In this document: piece by piece, positions 26,151-34,209 of the stretch
Layout of the letters: each line of letters starts with the position of its first letter
Numbering within the stretch: the stretch's first letter is position 1
DNA from: Microvirga lenta
GTDB taxonomy: Bacteria > Pseudomonadota > Alphaproteobacteria > Rhizobiales > Beijerinckiaceae
Reading direction: 5' to 3'
DNA: 64,000 nt
NCBI RefSeq assembly: GCF_020532555.1
Contig: NZ_JAJBBR010000003.1
Location: 50,867 to 114,866, forward strand
The notes under the pieces: model-generated
Told to the model about the DNA's origin: nothing
What the model saw: the letters and a program-made list of their open reading frames with translations, nothing else
The model's database searches: none
Made by a program: the position numbers and the translations under genes

Positions 26151-26923
26151 TGCGTGTGCCCCAGATAGGCCTCGAGAACCCGCGGGTCGGACTGGATCTC
26201 GTGCGGCGTTCCCATGGCGATCTGCCGACCCTGCTCGAGAACCACGATCCGGTCGGCCACGGACATGATGAGATCCATGTGATGCTCGATCACGACGACG
26301 GCCAATCCTTCGTTCTTGAGAGAGAGCAGGAGATTGACGAGATGGGTCATGTCCACGCCGCCGAGCCCGGCCGCCGGCTCGTCGAGAAGCAGCGCCTGCG
26401 CTCCACTCCCATAGGCCAGGGCGATCGAGAGCATCCGCTGCGTTCCGTACGGGATGTTGGTGGGCTTGAGCCCGTGATACATCTCCGGAATGCCGAAGCG
26501 CAGAAGACGCTGCCTCGCATCCTCCACGGCGGCGCGGCGTCGGCGAGCCTCGCTGAACGGCAGAAGCGTGGCGGCGACGAGACTTGTGCCGTAGCGGTCC
26601 TGGAGAACCGTGACCATGTTCTCCAGAACCGTCAGTTCGTGGAAGAAGGCATTCTGCTGGAATGCCCGCTTCAGGCCGCGCTCGGCGAGGAGATGCGGCG
26701 CGACCGCTGTCACCTCCTCGCCCTTCAGGAACACCTGCCCCTGACGCCGCACCAGATGGGTGACGGCATCGTAGCAGGAGCTCTTTCCGGCGCCGTTCGG
26801 GCCGATGATCCCAAGGATCTCGCCTGCGCCGACGCTCCAGGTGACGTCGTCGAGGGCGACGAGGGCGCCATAGGTGACGCCCAGGCCTTTGACGCGCAGA
26901 ACGGGTCCCGCACCGCCGGACAT
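26147..26923 (-). CDS. livG: ABC transporter ATPase (LivG)
   Basis: A 258-residue ATPase with Walker A GPNGAGKSS, the LivG-type VFLKGEEVTA, Walker B LLLDEPAAGLGG and the switch VVIEHHMDLIM. Instead of canonical LSGGQ the signature region reads NIPYGTQRMLSIA, a usual LivG variation. It follows livK by 10 bp. Confidence 0.9.
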   Translation of the reverse strand: MSGGAGPVLRVKGLGVTYGALVALDDVTWSVGAGEILGIIGPNGAGKSSCYDAVTHLVRRQGQVFLKGEEVTAVAPHLLAERGLKRAFQQNAFFHELTVLENMVTVLQDRYGTSLVAATLLPFSEARRRRAAVEDARQRLLRFGIPEMYHGLKPTNIPYGTQRMLSIALAYGSGAQALLLDEPAAGLGGVDMTHLVNLLLSLKNEGLAVVVIEHHMDLIMSVADRIVVLEQGRQIAMGTPHEIQSDPRVLEAYLGHTQ

Positions 26924-26933
26924 CGCACCACCC

Positions 26934-28085
26934 TCAGTTCGAGGCCGAGCGAACCACGATCTTCTGGTCCTCGATCGTGAAGAGCTTGTGGTCGGACATC
27001 AGCTGGCCGTTGGGGCCGAACTGCATCTTGCCGAAGATGGTGCCGTCGAAGGTCCCGCCGCGGATGCGCTTGGCGATGGGCTCCTTGTCGAGGGTCTTGA
27101 GCTCGTTCGCGGCCATGGCCCAGACCTGCAGCGCCGCGGCGCCGAGGGCCATGTACTTGTCGGGGGTGTAGTCGAACATCTCCTTCGTCTTGGCGACGAA
27201 CTTCTTGTTCATCTCGTTCGATGCGAACGGCTCGACATCAGGGAAGTAGATGTCGGCGCCGACCACGCCGTTGGCTGCCTCGCCCGCCACCGAGATCACG
27301 CTCGGCGCGACCGTTCCGACGGCGGTCACCAGCTGCCCGGGCAGACGGCTCTGCTTGGCCTGACGGATCAGGGCCGGCATGCCGAGACCCTCGTTGGCGT
27401 TGATCGCGACGGTGATATCGGGATTGGCGGCACGCACATTCGTCAGGGCGACGCGGAAATCCGCCTGGCTGAAGGGGAACTTCTCCTCGGCGACCTTCTC
27501 GTACTCGTAGTTTATTTTCTTCAGTTCGGCCTCGATCGATTCCTGCGCACCGTTGCCGTAGGCGTCATTCTCCGTCAGGAAGGCGATCTTCTTCGCCTTC
27601 CTGTCCGCAATGTACTTGGCGATGACCGCGCCGTCCTGCGAGTTCGAGCTGTTGAGGCGGACGGCGAGAGGATTGCCCTCGCCCGAGAGGATCGGGTCCG
27701 CCTTCGAGATGGCCGTGATGTCGAGGATGCCGGCACGGTTGATCACCGGCTGCATCGCGAGCGTGACCGGGCTGTTCCAGCCTTCGATGATGACCGACAC
27801 GCCTTCCGAGATGAGCTCGTTGGCGCGGGAGACGCCGACGGCCGGCGTCGATTCGTCGTCCCGCGAGAGAATCTCGATCTGGCGTCCCATGACGCCGCCG
27901 GATTCGTTGATGATGGATGCCATGGCCTGGATGGCCTGCGTCACGTGCTGTCCCTGCGGACCGGCACCTCCGCTCAGCGGAAAGATGACACCGACCTTGA
28001 CGGGTTGTTGTGCCTGAGCGAGCGCCGGACCGGCGAGAACGAATGCACCGAGAGTCGCGGCGGCAAGAGTCTTGAGAGCCTTCAT
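26934..28085 (-). CDS. livK: Periplasmic substrate-binding protein of the Liv-type importer
   Basis: A 383-residue periplasmic binding protein with a signal peptide (about 1-23, ending ALAQA) and the type I fold (VKVGVIFPLSGGAGPQGQ; GRQIEILSRDDES). It captures the substrate for LivFGHM. It is the first gene of the minus operon; ATG 28085 follows GGAGGAAGG. The palindrome at 28140-28153 lies 55 bp upstream, well placed for repressor control. Confidence 0.9.
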   Translation of the reverse strand: MKALKTLAAATLGAFVLAGPALAQAQQPVKVGVIFPLSGGAGPQGQHVTQAIQAMASIINESGGVMGRQIEILSRDDESTPAVGVSRANELISEGVSVIIEGWNSPVTLAMQPVINRAGILDITAISKADPILSGEGNPLAVRLNSSNSQDGAVIAKYIADRKAKKIAFLTENDAYGNGAQESIEAELKKINYEYEKVAEEKFPFSQADFRVALTNVRAANPDITVAINANEGLGMPALIRQAKQSRLPGQLVTAVGTVAPSVISVAGEAANGVVGADIYFPDVEPFASNEMNKKFVAKTKEMFDYTPDKYMALGAAALQVWAMAANELKTLDKEPIAKRIRGGTFDGTIFGKMQFGPNGQLMSDHKLFTIEDQKIVVRSASN

Positions 28086-28139
28086 GGACCTTCCTCCTAT
28101 GTGAACGCCTTTGTCGGTCTTGTTCTTATTCACACGACG

Positions 28140-28153
28140 ATACCGATTAGTAT
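28140..28153. promoter_or_regulatory. Putative TetR operator 1 (livK side)
   Basis: Palindrome ATAC-CGATTA-GTAT, followed by GT. It shares the 16-base core ATACCGATKAGTATGT with a second site 108 bp away. It lies 55 bp upstream of the livK start on the minus strand. The likely protein is the TetR regulator at 21711-22358. Confidence 0.6.
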
Positions 28154-28247
28154 GTCAGCATGTCAATTGTGGGACGACGCTTCTGGCGGATAGCTATTTT
28201 TGGCTTTTTTTTGCCGCATCGCACAATAGACTTCAGCCCTCTTGCCG

Positions 28248-28265
28248 ACATACCGATGAGTATGT
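28248..28265. promoter_or_regulatory. Putative TetR operator 2 (enoyl-CoA hydratase side)
   Basis: Palindrome ACATAC-CGATGA-GTATGT with perfect 6-bp arms, 28 bp before the plus-strand enoyl-CoA hydratase ATG. A repressor here could block the promoter or initiation of the plus operon. Differs from operator 1 within the shared core at one base. Confidence 0.65.
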
Positions 28266-28293
28266 AACCTCCATCCATCATCCAGGAGGAGCC

Positions 28294-29076
28294 ATGTCAC
28301 CGCGCGATCATTCTTTCGTGAGGACGGAGCGGACCGGCGCCGTTCTGATCGTCACGATCGATCGCCCCGAGGCGCGCAACGCGCTCAACCCGGCGATCCT
28401 CACCCGCATCGCCGCGGAGCTCGAAGCCGCCGACCGTGACGACGAAATATTCGCGGCCGTTCTCACCGGCGGCCCGGTGAATTTTTCCGCCGGAGCCGAT
28501 ATCGACGTCCTGTCCGGCCATTCGCCCGCAAGTTACCTCTCGTCGCCTAACCGGCGCGCCTTCGAGAGCATCGCCCGTTTCGACAAGCCCATCGTGGCCG
28601 CCGTGGCGGGTTTCTGTCTCGGCGGCGGCTGCGAGGTGGCGCTGTCCTGCGATCTCGTCGTCGCCGGCGACAACGCTGTATTCGGGCAGCCCGAGATCAA
28701 TCTCGGGATCATTCCCGGCGCCGGCGGCACGCAGCTCTGGCGGCAGCGGGCCGGAGCGGGACCGCAGGCGGAGGCCGCGCTTCTCGGACAGTTCGTCGAC
28801 GCATGGGCGGCCCGCCGCATCGGTCTCGTCGATGCGGTGGTGCCAGCCGAGAATGTCGTCGACGCAGCCACCGAGAAGGCTCTCGCCATTGCCGCCAAGG
28901 CCCCGCTCGCGAGCCGCGCCGCGAAGGCGGCGATGCGTGCCGCCGGCGTCATGAGCCTCCAGGCCGCCCTGGCGCACGAGCTCACGCTGATGGCCGGGCT
29001 TCTCGGCACGCAGGACGCGCAGGAGGGCACGAACGCCTTCCTCGAGAAGCGTCGGCCGCAATTTCAGGGGCGCTAG
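28294..29076 (+). CDS. Enoyl-CoA hydratase (crotonase family, both Glu present)
   Basis: A 260-residue crotonase. The oxyanion-hole motifs are FSAGADID and GFCLGGGCE; both hydratase glutamates are present (Glu114 in GGCEVAL, Glu134 in GQPEINLG). It should hydrate a 2-enoyl-CoA. It is the first gene of the plus operon, with AGGAGGAGCC before the ATG; a long open frame upstream through the promoter region is not coding. Confidence 0.9.
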   Translation: MSPRDHSFVRTERTGAVLIVTIDRPEARNALNPAILTRIAAELEAADRDDEIFAAVLTGGPVNFSAGADIDVLSGHSPASYLSSPNRRAFESIARFDKPIVAAVAGFCLGGGCEVALSCDLVVAGDNAVFGQPEINLGIIPGAGGTQLWRQRAGAGPQAEAALLGQFVDAWAARRIGLVDAVVPAENVVDAATEKALAIAAKAPLASRAAKAAMRAAGVMSLQAALAHELTLMAGLLGTQDAQEGTNAFLEKRRPQFQGR

Positions 29077-29082
29077 GCTGAC

Positions 29083-29694
29083 ATGACGGGTGAACTCCTA
29101 GGATCAGGCATGCTGCAGCGGCTCGAACTGTCGGCGGGCGAAACCGGTGCGGAGCGCCAGGGACGCATCAGACGCGCCCTGCGCGAAGCCGGCCGGTCTC
29201 CCGCCCTTGTCATCTCCGGATCGTTCGAAGGCGACGTCGCCGACGCAAGAGCCCACGCGGACACGGTCAACCTCCTCATCGACGCGACCGTTCCGGTCGT
29301 CACCCTGATTTCCGGCCCCATCGGGCCGCAGGGTTTCGGGCTGATGCTGGCGGCGGATCATGCGATTCTGGGACCGGATGCACGTGTCGTCGGGAACTGG
29401 CGTCGTGCATCCGGCGCGATGGCCCTGGCCCGGAACCGCTGCGGTCCGCTTCTGGCGCACCGGATGGCCTTCGCTCCGTCCGTCGATCCATTGATGCTCC
29501 TGTCGGACAGCGGGTTTGCGACCCGAGCGGCCGACCCTGCTCTCGTCCTCGAAGAGATGATCGCAAGATTTGCGGAGAACGGGCTCGGGCGCCGTCTCAA
29601 GCGCAGCCTCAGGGCCGCATCCGAATTGCCCCTCAAGGAGGCCCTCTCATTCGACTTCTGGTTCACGCACGCACAGGATGATAGCGCCCGATGA
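29083..29694 (+). CDS. Degenerate crotonase-fold protein
   Basis: A 203-residue protein whose middle (GPIGPQGFGLMLAADHAILG) resembles the second oxyanion motif of crotonases, but the first motif (AGxD) is gone (SGSFEGDV) and no hydratase Glu pair is visible. It is ~55 residues shorter than the family. It may be a non-catalytic subunit for the upstream hydratase or have another lyase role. It starts 6 bp after that gene and overlaps the next by ATGA, so it is clearly kept in the operon. Confidence 0.75.
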   Translation: MTGELLGSGMLQRLELSAGETGAERQGRIRRALREAGRSPALVISGSFEGDVADARAHADTVNLLIDATVPVVTLISGPIGPQGFGLMLAADHAILGPDARVVGNWRRASGAMALARNRCGPLLAHRMAFAPSVDPLMLLSDSGFATRAADPALVLEEMIARFAENGLGRRLKRSLRAASELPLKEALSFDFWFTHAQDDSAR

Positions 29695-30080
29695 GCACCG
29701 ATCCTCGCTTCGACGGCCCGGGCCCCGATGAGGTCTGGCGGACAGCCCTCGCGGAAGGACGCCTGCTCCTGCAGCACTGCCGCGACTGCGAGGCGACGCG
29801 TTTCCCGCCCGCCATGGTCTGCGGCGCCTGCGGCTCGCCCGATCTCGAATGGCGGGAGGCCTCGGGTCGTGGCGTGGTCCATGCGTCCACCACCGTGCGC
29901 GAGCGCGAGGGCGGCTACAACGTCTCCCTGATCGATCTTGCGGAAGGCGCCCGCATGATGAGCCGGGTGGAGAACGTCGATTCCGGCGCCGTCAGGATCG
30001 GCATGGAGGTCGTGGCCCGCATCGTTCCCGAACCGGAACCCTTCGTCGTCTTCGATCCTGCCGAGGGAGGCGCCGCATGA
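29691..30080 (+). CDS. DUF35 Zn-ribbon/OB-fold partner of the thiolase-fold protein
   Basis: A 129-residue protein with an N-terminal helix, a rubredoxin-like zinc ribbon (CRDC ... CGAC, Cys pairs 13 residues apart) and an OB fold. DUF35 proteins act as obligate partners of thiolase-fold enzymes and bind the acyl-CoA; ChsH2 and the DUF35-Ltp2 aldolase are known cases. Both ends overlap neighbours by ATGA, giving a tightly coupled DUF35-thiolase pair. Confidence 0.88.
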   Translation: MSTDPRFDGPGPDEVWRTALAEGRLLLQHCRDCEATRFPPAMVCGACGSPDLEWREASGRGVVHASTTVREREGGYNVSLIDLAEGARMMSRVENVDSGAVRIGMEVVARIVPEPEPFVVFDPAEGGAA

Positions 30081-31228
30081 GCCATCCGCTTCGGGGCCGC
30101 GCGGCGATCGCCGGCATCGGCAACACCAAGCGCTGGAACGCGCCCGGACGCCTGCCGTTCGACCAGCTTCAGGAAGCCGCCATCCTGGCGCTCGAGGATT
30201 GCGGCCTTGCCCTCAAGGATGTGGACGGGCTCTTCTGCGCCATCTCCTCGTCCGGATTGCCGGTCCTCAACGCGGCCGAGCGACTGGGCATCAATGTCCG
30301 TCATGCGGACGGCACCATGGTCGGCGGCGCCTCCTTCCTGTTCCACCTGCAGAACGCCGTCTCGGCCCTCGAAACAGGCCTCTGCGAGGTCGCGCTGATC
30401 TGCTACGGCTCGAACCAGCTCAGCGCCGGAGGGCGCCTTGCCTCCATGCCGGACCCGCAGCATTACGAAACGCCCTACAAGCCTCGCTATCCCATCTCGA
30501 GCTATGCGCTCGCAGCCGCGCGGCACATGCACGAATACGGCACGACGCGAGAAAATCTCGCCGACGTCGCCCTGGCGGCGCGGGCCTGGGCGAACCTCAA
30601 CCCGGACGCCTTCGCGCGCGGCCCTCTGACCCGCGACGAGATTCTGTCGTCGCGCATGGTAAGCGATCCCATCGCGCGGGCGGATTGCTGCCTCGTCACC
30701 GATGGCGGCGCGGCTCTGGTGCTGACCCGCGCCGACCGCGCTCGCGACCTGGCGAAGCCCCCCGTCCACGTCCTGGGAACCGGCGTCGCAATCGGCCACC
30801 GCCAGATCTCCGCCATGCCGGACCTGACCACGACCGCAGCCGTGGAATCGAGCCGCCACGCCTACGAAATGGCCGGGGTCGGCCCATCCGACATCGACCA
30901 CGTCATGGTCTACGACGCCTTCACCATCACGACGCTGCTGTTCCTGGAGGACCTCGGCTTCTGCCCGAAGGGAGAAGGCGGCGCCTTCGTGTCGAGCGGC
31001 GCCATCGCGCCCGGCGGCACCCTGCCGGTGAACACGAATGGCGGCGGCCTCTCCTGCAATCATCCGGGAATGTACGGCCTGTTCACGATCATCGAGGCGG
31101 TGGAGCAGCTGCGCGGCACCTGCGGCGAACGCCAGGTGGGGGGGGCGGAGATCGCCCTCGCCCACGCCAATGGCGGCGTCCTGTCGAGCCAGGCGACGGC
31201 GATCCTCGGCACGGCGGCAACGATTTGA
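30077..31228 (+). CDS. SCP2/Ltp2-type thiolase-fold protein without the thiolase Cys (probable aldolase)
   Basis: A 383-residue thiolase-fold protein of the sterol-carrier-thiolase branch. At the nucleophile position, where thiolases have Cys in a CASG-like motif, this protein reads DGTMVGGASFLFH (about 78-90), with no Cys. It keeps the C-terminal YDAFT (Tyr279) and NHPGMYG (His329, Tyr333) blocks. Loss of Cys together with a coupled DUF35 gene fits Ltp2-type retro-aldolases, which split a 3-hydroxyacyl-CoA. Thiolytic cleavage is therefore unlikely. Aldolase activity is inference. Confidence 0.82.
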   Translation: MSHPLRGRAAIAGIGNTKRWNAPGRLPFDQLQEAAILALEDCGLALKDVDGLFCAISSSGLPVLNAAERLGINVRHADGTMVGGASFLFHLQNAVSALETGLCEVALICYGSNQLSAGGRLASMPDPQHYETPYKPRYPISSYALAAARHMHEYGTTRENLADVALAARAWANLNPDAFARGPLTRDEILSSRMVSDPIARADCCLVTDGGAALVLTRADRARDLAKPPVHVLGTGVAIGHRQISAMPDLTTTAAVESSRHAYEMAGVGPSDIDHVMVYDAFTITTLLFLEDLGFCPKGEGGAFVSSGAIAPGGTLPVNTNGGGLSCNHPGMYGLFTIIEAVEQLRGTCGERQVGGAEIALAHANGGVLSSQATAILGTAATI

Positions 31229-31246
31229 GATAGAGGGAGAAACGGG

Positions 31247-32161
31247 ATGCCAGGAATGCTGGAGGGCAAGGTCGCCATCGTCACCGGCGCCGGCCAGGGT
31301 GTCGGGCGCGCCATCGCGGAAGGTCTGGCCAAGGCGGGGGCGAGCGTCGTCATCAACGACGTGGGCGTGAGCCTGACCGGCGAGACGGAGAACGCCTCCG
31401 CCGCCGAGCAGGCCGCCGCCGCCATCCGCGAGGCGGGCGGACAGGCGGCCGCCAGCCGCGATTCCGTCGCCGAATGGGCCGGCGCGGAACGCATCGTCCA
31501 GACAGCCCTCGACGAGTTCGGCCGCATCGACATCGTCGTCAACAATGCCGGCATCCTGCGCGACGCAATCTTCCACCGCATGTCGCCCGAGGAATGGCGC
31601 GCGGTCATCGACGTCCATCTGCACGGCAGCTTCAACGTCAGCCGTGCAGCCGCGCCGCATTTCCGTCAGCAGCAATCCGGCGCCTATGTTCATATGACCT
31701 CGACCGCCGGTCTCATCGGCAATTTCGGGCAGGCGAACTACATGGCCGCCAAGCTCGGCATCGTCGGCCTGTCGCGCGCCATCGCCATGGACCTGCAGCG
31801 GTTCAACGTGCGCTCCAACTGCATTGCGCCCTTCGCATGGAGCCGCATGGTCAGCTCCATCCCGACCGAGACCGAGGCCGACAAGGTCCGCGTCGCCAAG
31901 CTGAAGCAGATGACGCCGGACAAGATCGCCCCGATGGTCGCCTTCCTCGGATCGGACGCGGCCAAGGACATCTCGGGCCAGGTCTTCGCGGTGCGCAACA
32001 ACGAGGTGTTCCTGATGAGCCAGCCGCGCCCGGTGCGCTCGCTTCATCGCGGCGACGGCTGGACGCCGGAGGCGCTGGCGGAGCAGCTTCCCGGCGCCTT
32101 CGGCCCCTCGCTGACGCCGCTCGAACGCTCCGCCGACGTGTTCTCCTGGGATCCGGTCTGA
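31247..32161 (+). CDS. SDR related to the dehydrogenase part of peroxisomal multifunctional enzyme 2
   Basis: A 304-residue SDR: TGAGQGVGRA, NNAGILRD (the ILRD extension is typical of 17beta-HSD4-like dehydrogenases), catalytic Ser in MTSTAGL and NYMAAKLG for Tyr/Lys. In that family it oxidises 3-hydroxyacyl-CoA. The adjacent MaoC-type hydratase gene begins 3 bp later, so the two rebuild the MFE-2 pair as separate genes. The ~40-residue C-terminal extension (from about 260) is normal for this branch. Confidence 0.87.
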   Translation: MPGMLEGKVAIVTGAGQGVGRAIAEGLAKAGASVVINDVGVSLTGETENASAAEQAAAAIREAGGQAAASRDSVAEWAGAERIVQTALDEFGRIDIVVNNAGILRDAIFHRMSPEEWRAVIDVHLHGSFNVSRAAAPHFRQQQSGAYVHMTSTAGLIGNFGQANYMAAKLGIVGLSRAIAMDLQRFNVRSNCIAPFAWSRMVSSIPTETEADKVRVAKLKQMTPDKIAPMVAFLGSDAAKDISGQVFAVRNNEVFLMSQPRPVRSLHRGDGWTPEALAEQLPGAFGPSLTPLERSADVFSWDPV

Positions 32162-32164
32162 GTC

Positions 32165-33028
32165 ATGGCCATCGATCCGGACAAGCTCCTCGCCCTCCGA
32201 TTTCCGGAGATCCGCCAAACCTACGGCTGGCGCGACAGCATCGTCTATGCCCTCGGCACCGGCTTCGGGCAGGATCCAACGGACGAGCGGCAGCTGCGCT
32301 TCGTGGACGAGACCAGGCTGAAGGCTGTGCCGACCATGGCGAACGTGCTCGCCTATCCGGGCTTCTGGATGCGCGACCTCGATACGGGGATCGACTGGGT
32401 CAAGGTGGTGCATGGCGAGCACGCCATGCGCCTGCATCGCCCCCTGCCCGCCCAGGGCGAGGTGGTCGGTCGGACCCGCATCGTGGACCTCGTCGACAAG
32501 GGGCCTGGAAAAGGCGCCCTGGTCTATGCGGAGCGCATCGTCACCGATGCGGCGACCGGCGAGAAGCTCGCGACGCTGCTGCAGACGGTGTTCTGCCGCG
32601 GCGACGGCGGTTTCGGGGGCAAGAGCGAGGCACTGCGCACGCCCCATCCCGTTCCGGACCGGTCGCCCGATGCCAGCATCGACATGCCCACCCATCCGCA
32701 GATGGCGCTGATCTACCGGCTCTCGGGCGACCTGAACCCCCTGCACGCCGATCCGGCCATCGCCCGCAAGGCGGGATACGACCGGCCGATCCTCCACGGG
32801 CTCGCCACCTACGGCGTCGCCGGGCACGGGCTGATGGCGGCGCTGTGCGACTACGAGCCGGAGCGCTTCCTGGCCATCGAGGGACGCTTCTCCGCGCCGG
32901 TCTTTCCGGGCGAAACGATCACGATCGACATCTGGCGCGAGGAGCCGGGCCGGGCCGCCTTCCGGGCCCGCGTCGCCGCCCGTGACGCGGTGGTGTTCAA
33001 CAACGGCCGGTTCGAATACGCGGCCTGA
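32165..33028 (+). CDS. MaoC-type double hot-dog enoyl-CoA hydratase 2
   Basis: A 287-residue protein with two hot-dog repeats. The hydratase-2 motif is intact in the second repeat: YRLSGDLNPLHADP (Asp189, Asn191, His194) followed by ILHGLATYG. It hydrates 2-enoyl-CoA to the (3R)-hydroxyacyl-CoA, which suits bulky or branched substrates such as sterol side chains. Strongly linked to the preceding SDR. Confidence 0.9.
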   Translation: MAIDPDKLLALRFPEIRQTYGWRDSIVYALGTGFGQDPTDERQLRFVDETRLKAVPTMANVLAYPGFWMRDLDTGIDWVKVVHGEHAMRLHRPLPAQGEVVGRTRIVDLVDKGPGKGALVYAERIVTDAATGEKLATLLQTVFCRGDGGFGGKSEALRTPHPVPDRSPDASIDMPTHPQMALIYRLSGDLNPLHADPAIARKAGYDRPILHGLATYGVAGHGLMAALCDYEPERFLAIEGRFSAPVFPGETITIDIWREEPGRAAFRARVAARDAVVFNNGRFEYAA

Positions 33029-33041
33029 GGAGACTTGAGTC

Positions 33042-34202
33042 ATGGATTTCACGCTCACCGACGAGCAGCGCGCCCTGCAGGAGAGCGCCCGCCGCTTCGC
33101 CCAGAACGAGCTGCCGAGGCTCGCCGCCGAGATCGAGGAAACCTCCCATCCGGTCCCGCACGACTGGCTGAGGCGCTATGCCGACATGGGCTTCCTCGGC
33201 ATCAATGCCGATCCGGACCTGGGCGGCCTGGGGCTGTCCCATCTCGACGCCTTCCTGGTCATGGAGGAGTTCGCCAAGGTCTCCGTCGGCGTCGCCTTCC
33301 CCGTCTTCGAGTGCTGCGCCGGACCGGTGCGGATCGTCGAGCGGCTCGGCCAGCCCTCCTTGCGCGAGCGCGTGGTGCCGAAGGTCGTCGCGGGCGAGAT
33401 GCTGGTGGCGATCTCCATGTCGGAGCCCGACGCGGGCACCGCGCTCACGGACCTGCGCACCCGCGCCCGCATCGAGGGCGACACCATCGTGATCGACGGG
33501 GCGAAGCGCTGGTGTTCGGGCGCCGGACACTCGGAAGGCTACGTGGTCTTCTGCCGCTTCGACGGCACGCCCGGCGCCAAGGGCATCGGCGCCGTTTTCG
33601 TGGACCGCGACACGCCGGGCCTCAGCTTCGGTCCGCAGGAGGAACTCATGGGCTTCCGCGGCGTACCCTCGGCCGACATGCATTTCGAGGACGTGCGCGT
33701 TCCGAGGGATCACCTCCTCGTCGGCCCCGGCGGCTTCCCCAGCCTCATGGGATTGTTCAACATCGAGCGCCTCGGCAACGCCACCATGGCGTTGGGCGTC
33801 GCGGCCGGCGCGCTCGAGCACGTGACGGCCTATATCCAGGAGCGCAAGCAGTTCGGCAAGCCGATCGTCGACTTCCAGGCCGTGCAGATCCGCCTCGCCG
33901 AGATGGCCATGAAGGTGGAGGCGTCCCGCCTGCTCATCCACCGTGCCGCCGCGAATGCCGGCAAGGACCTGCCGAACGTCCGCGAGACCTCCATCGCCAA
34001 GTGCTACGCCAACGAGATCACCCGCGAGGTCACCGCGACCGCGCTCCAGCTCATGGGCGGCTACGGCTATGCCCGGGAATACGGCATGGAGCGGCGGCTG
34101 CGCGACTCCTTCGGCTGGGGCATCGCGGGCGGCGCCATCGACATCCAGAAGGTCAACATCGCGGCCGAGCTCGTCGGCCGGCGCTTCGATCAGCGCAGGT
34201 GA
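33042..34202 (+). CDS. Acyl-CoA dehydrogenase with the usual catalytic Glu missing
   Basis: A 386-residue acyl-CoA dehydrogenase-family protein: FAD-contact MSEPDAGTAL and the KRWCSGAG block are present. At the place of the catalytic YEGT motif, the C-terminal region reads WGIAGGAIDIQK, so Gly363 stands where Glu is expected. The base may sit elsewhere, as in isovaleryl-CoA dehydrogenase-like members, or the reaction may be different. It starts 13 bp after the MaoC gene. Confidence 0.87.
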   Translation: MDFTLTDEQRALQESARRFAQNELPRLAAEIEETSHPVPHDWLRRYADMGFLGINADPDLGGLGLSHLDAFLVMEEFAKVSVGVAFPVFECCAGPVRIVERLGQPSLRERVVPKVVAGEMLVAISMSEPDAGTALTDLRTRARIEGDTIVIDGAKRWCSGAGHSEGYVVFCRFDGTPGAKGIGAVFVDRDTPGLSFGPQEELMGFRGVPSADMHFEDVRVPRDHLLVGPGGFPSLMGLFNIERLGNATMALGVAAGALEHVTAYIQERKQFGKPIVDFQAVQIRLAEMAMKVEASRLLIHRAAANAGKDLPNVRETSIAKCYANEITREVTATALQLMGGYGYAREYGMERRLRDSFGWGIAGGAIDIQKVNIAAELVGRRFDQRR

Positions 34203-34209
34203 GGCGGAC

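Noticed and set aside
29915..33058. A 1047-codon open frame on the minus strand, opposite the thiolase/SDR/MaoC genes
   Set aside because: It is antisense to several genes with clear families, has a His/Arg/Asp-rich low-complexity translation and no domain; long antisense frames are usual in GC-rich DNA.
33943..34209. N-terminal extension of the PRISE-like protein by 89 residues
   Set aside because: It lies within the acyl-CoA dehydrogenase gene in another frame and has no Rossmann features; the GTG at 34210 has a ribosome site and a correct N terminus.
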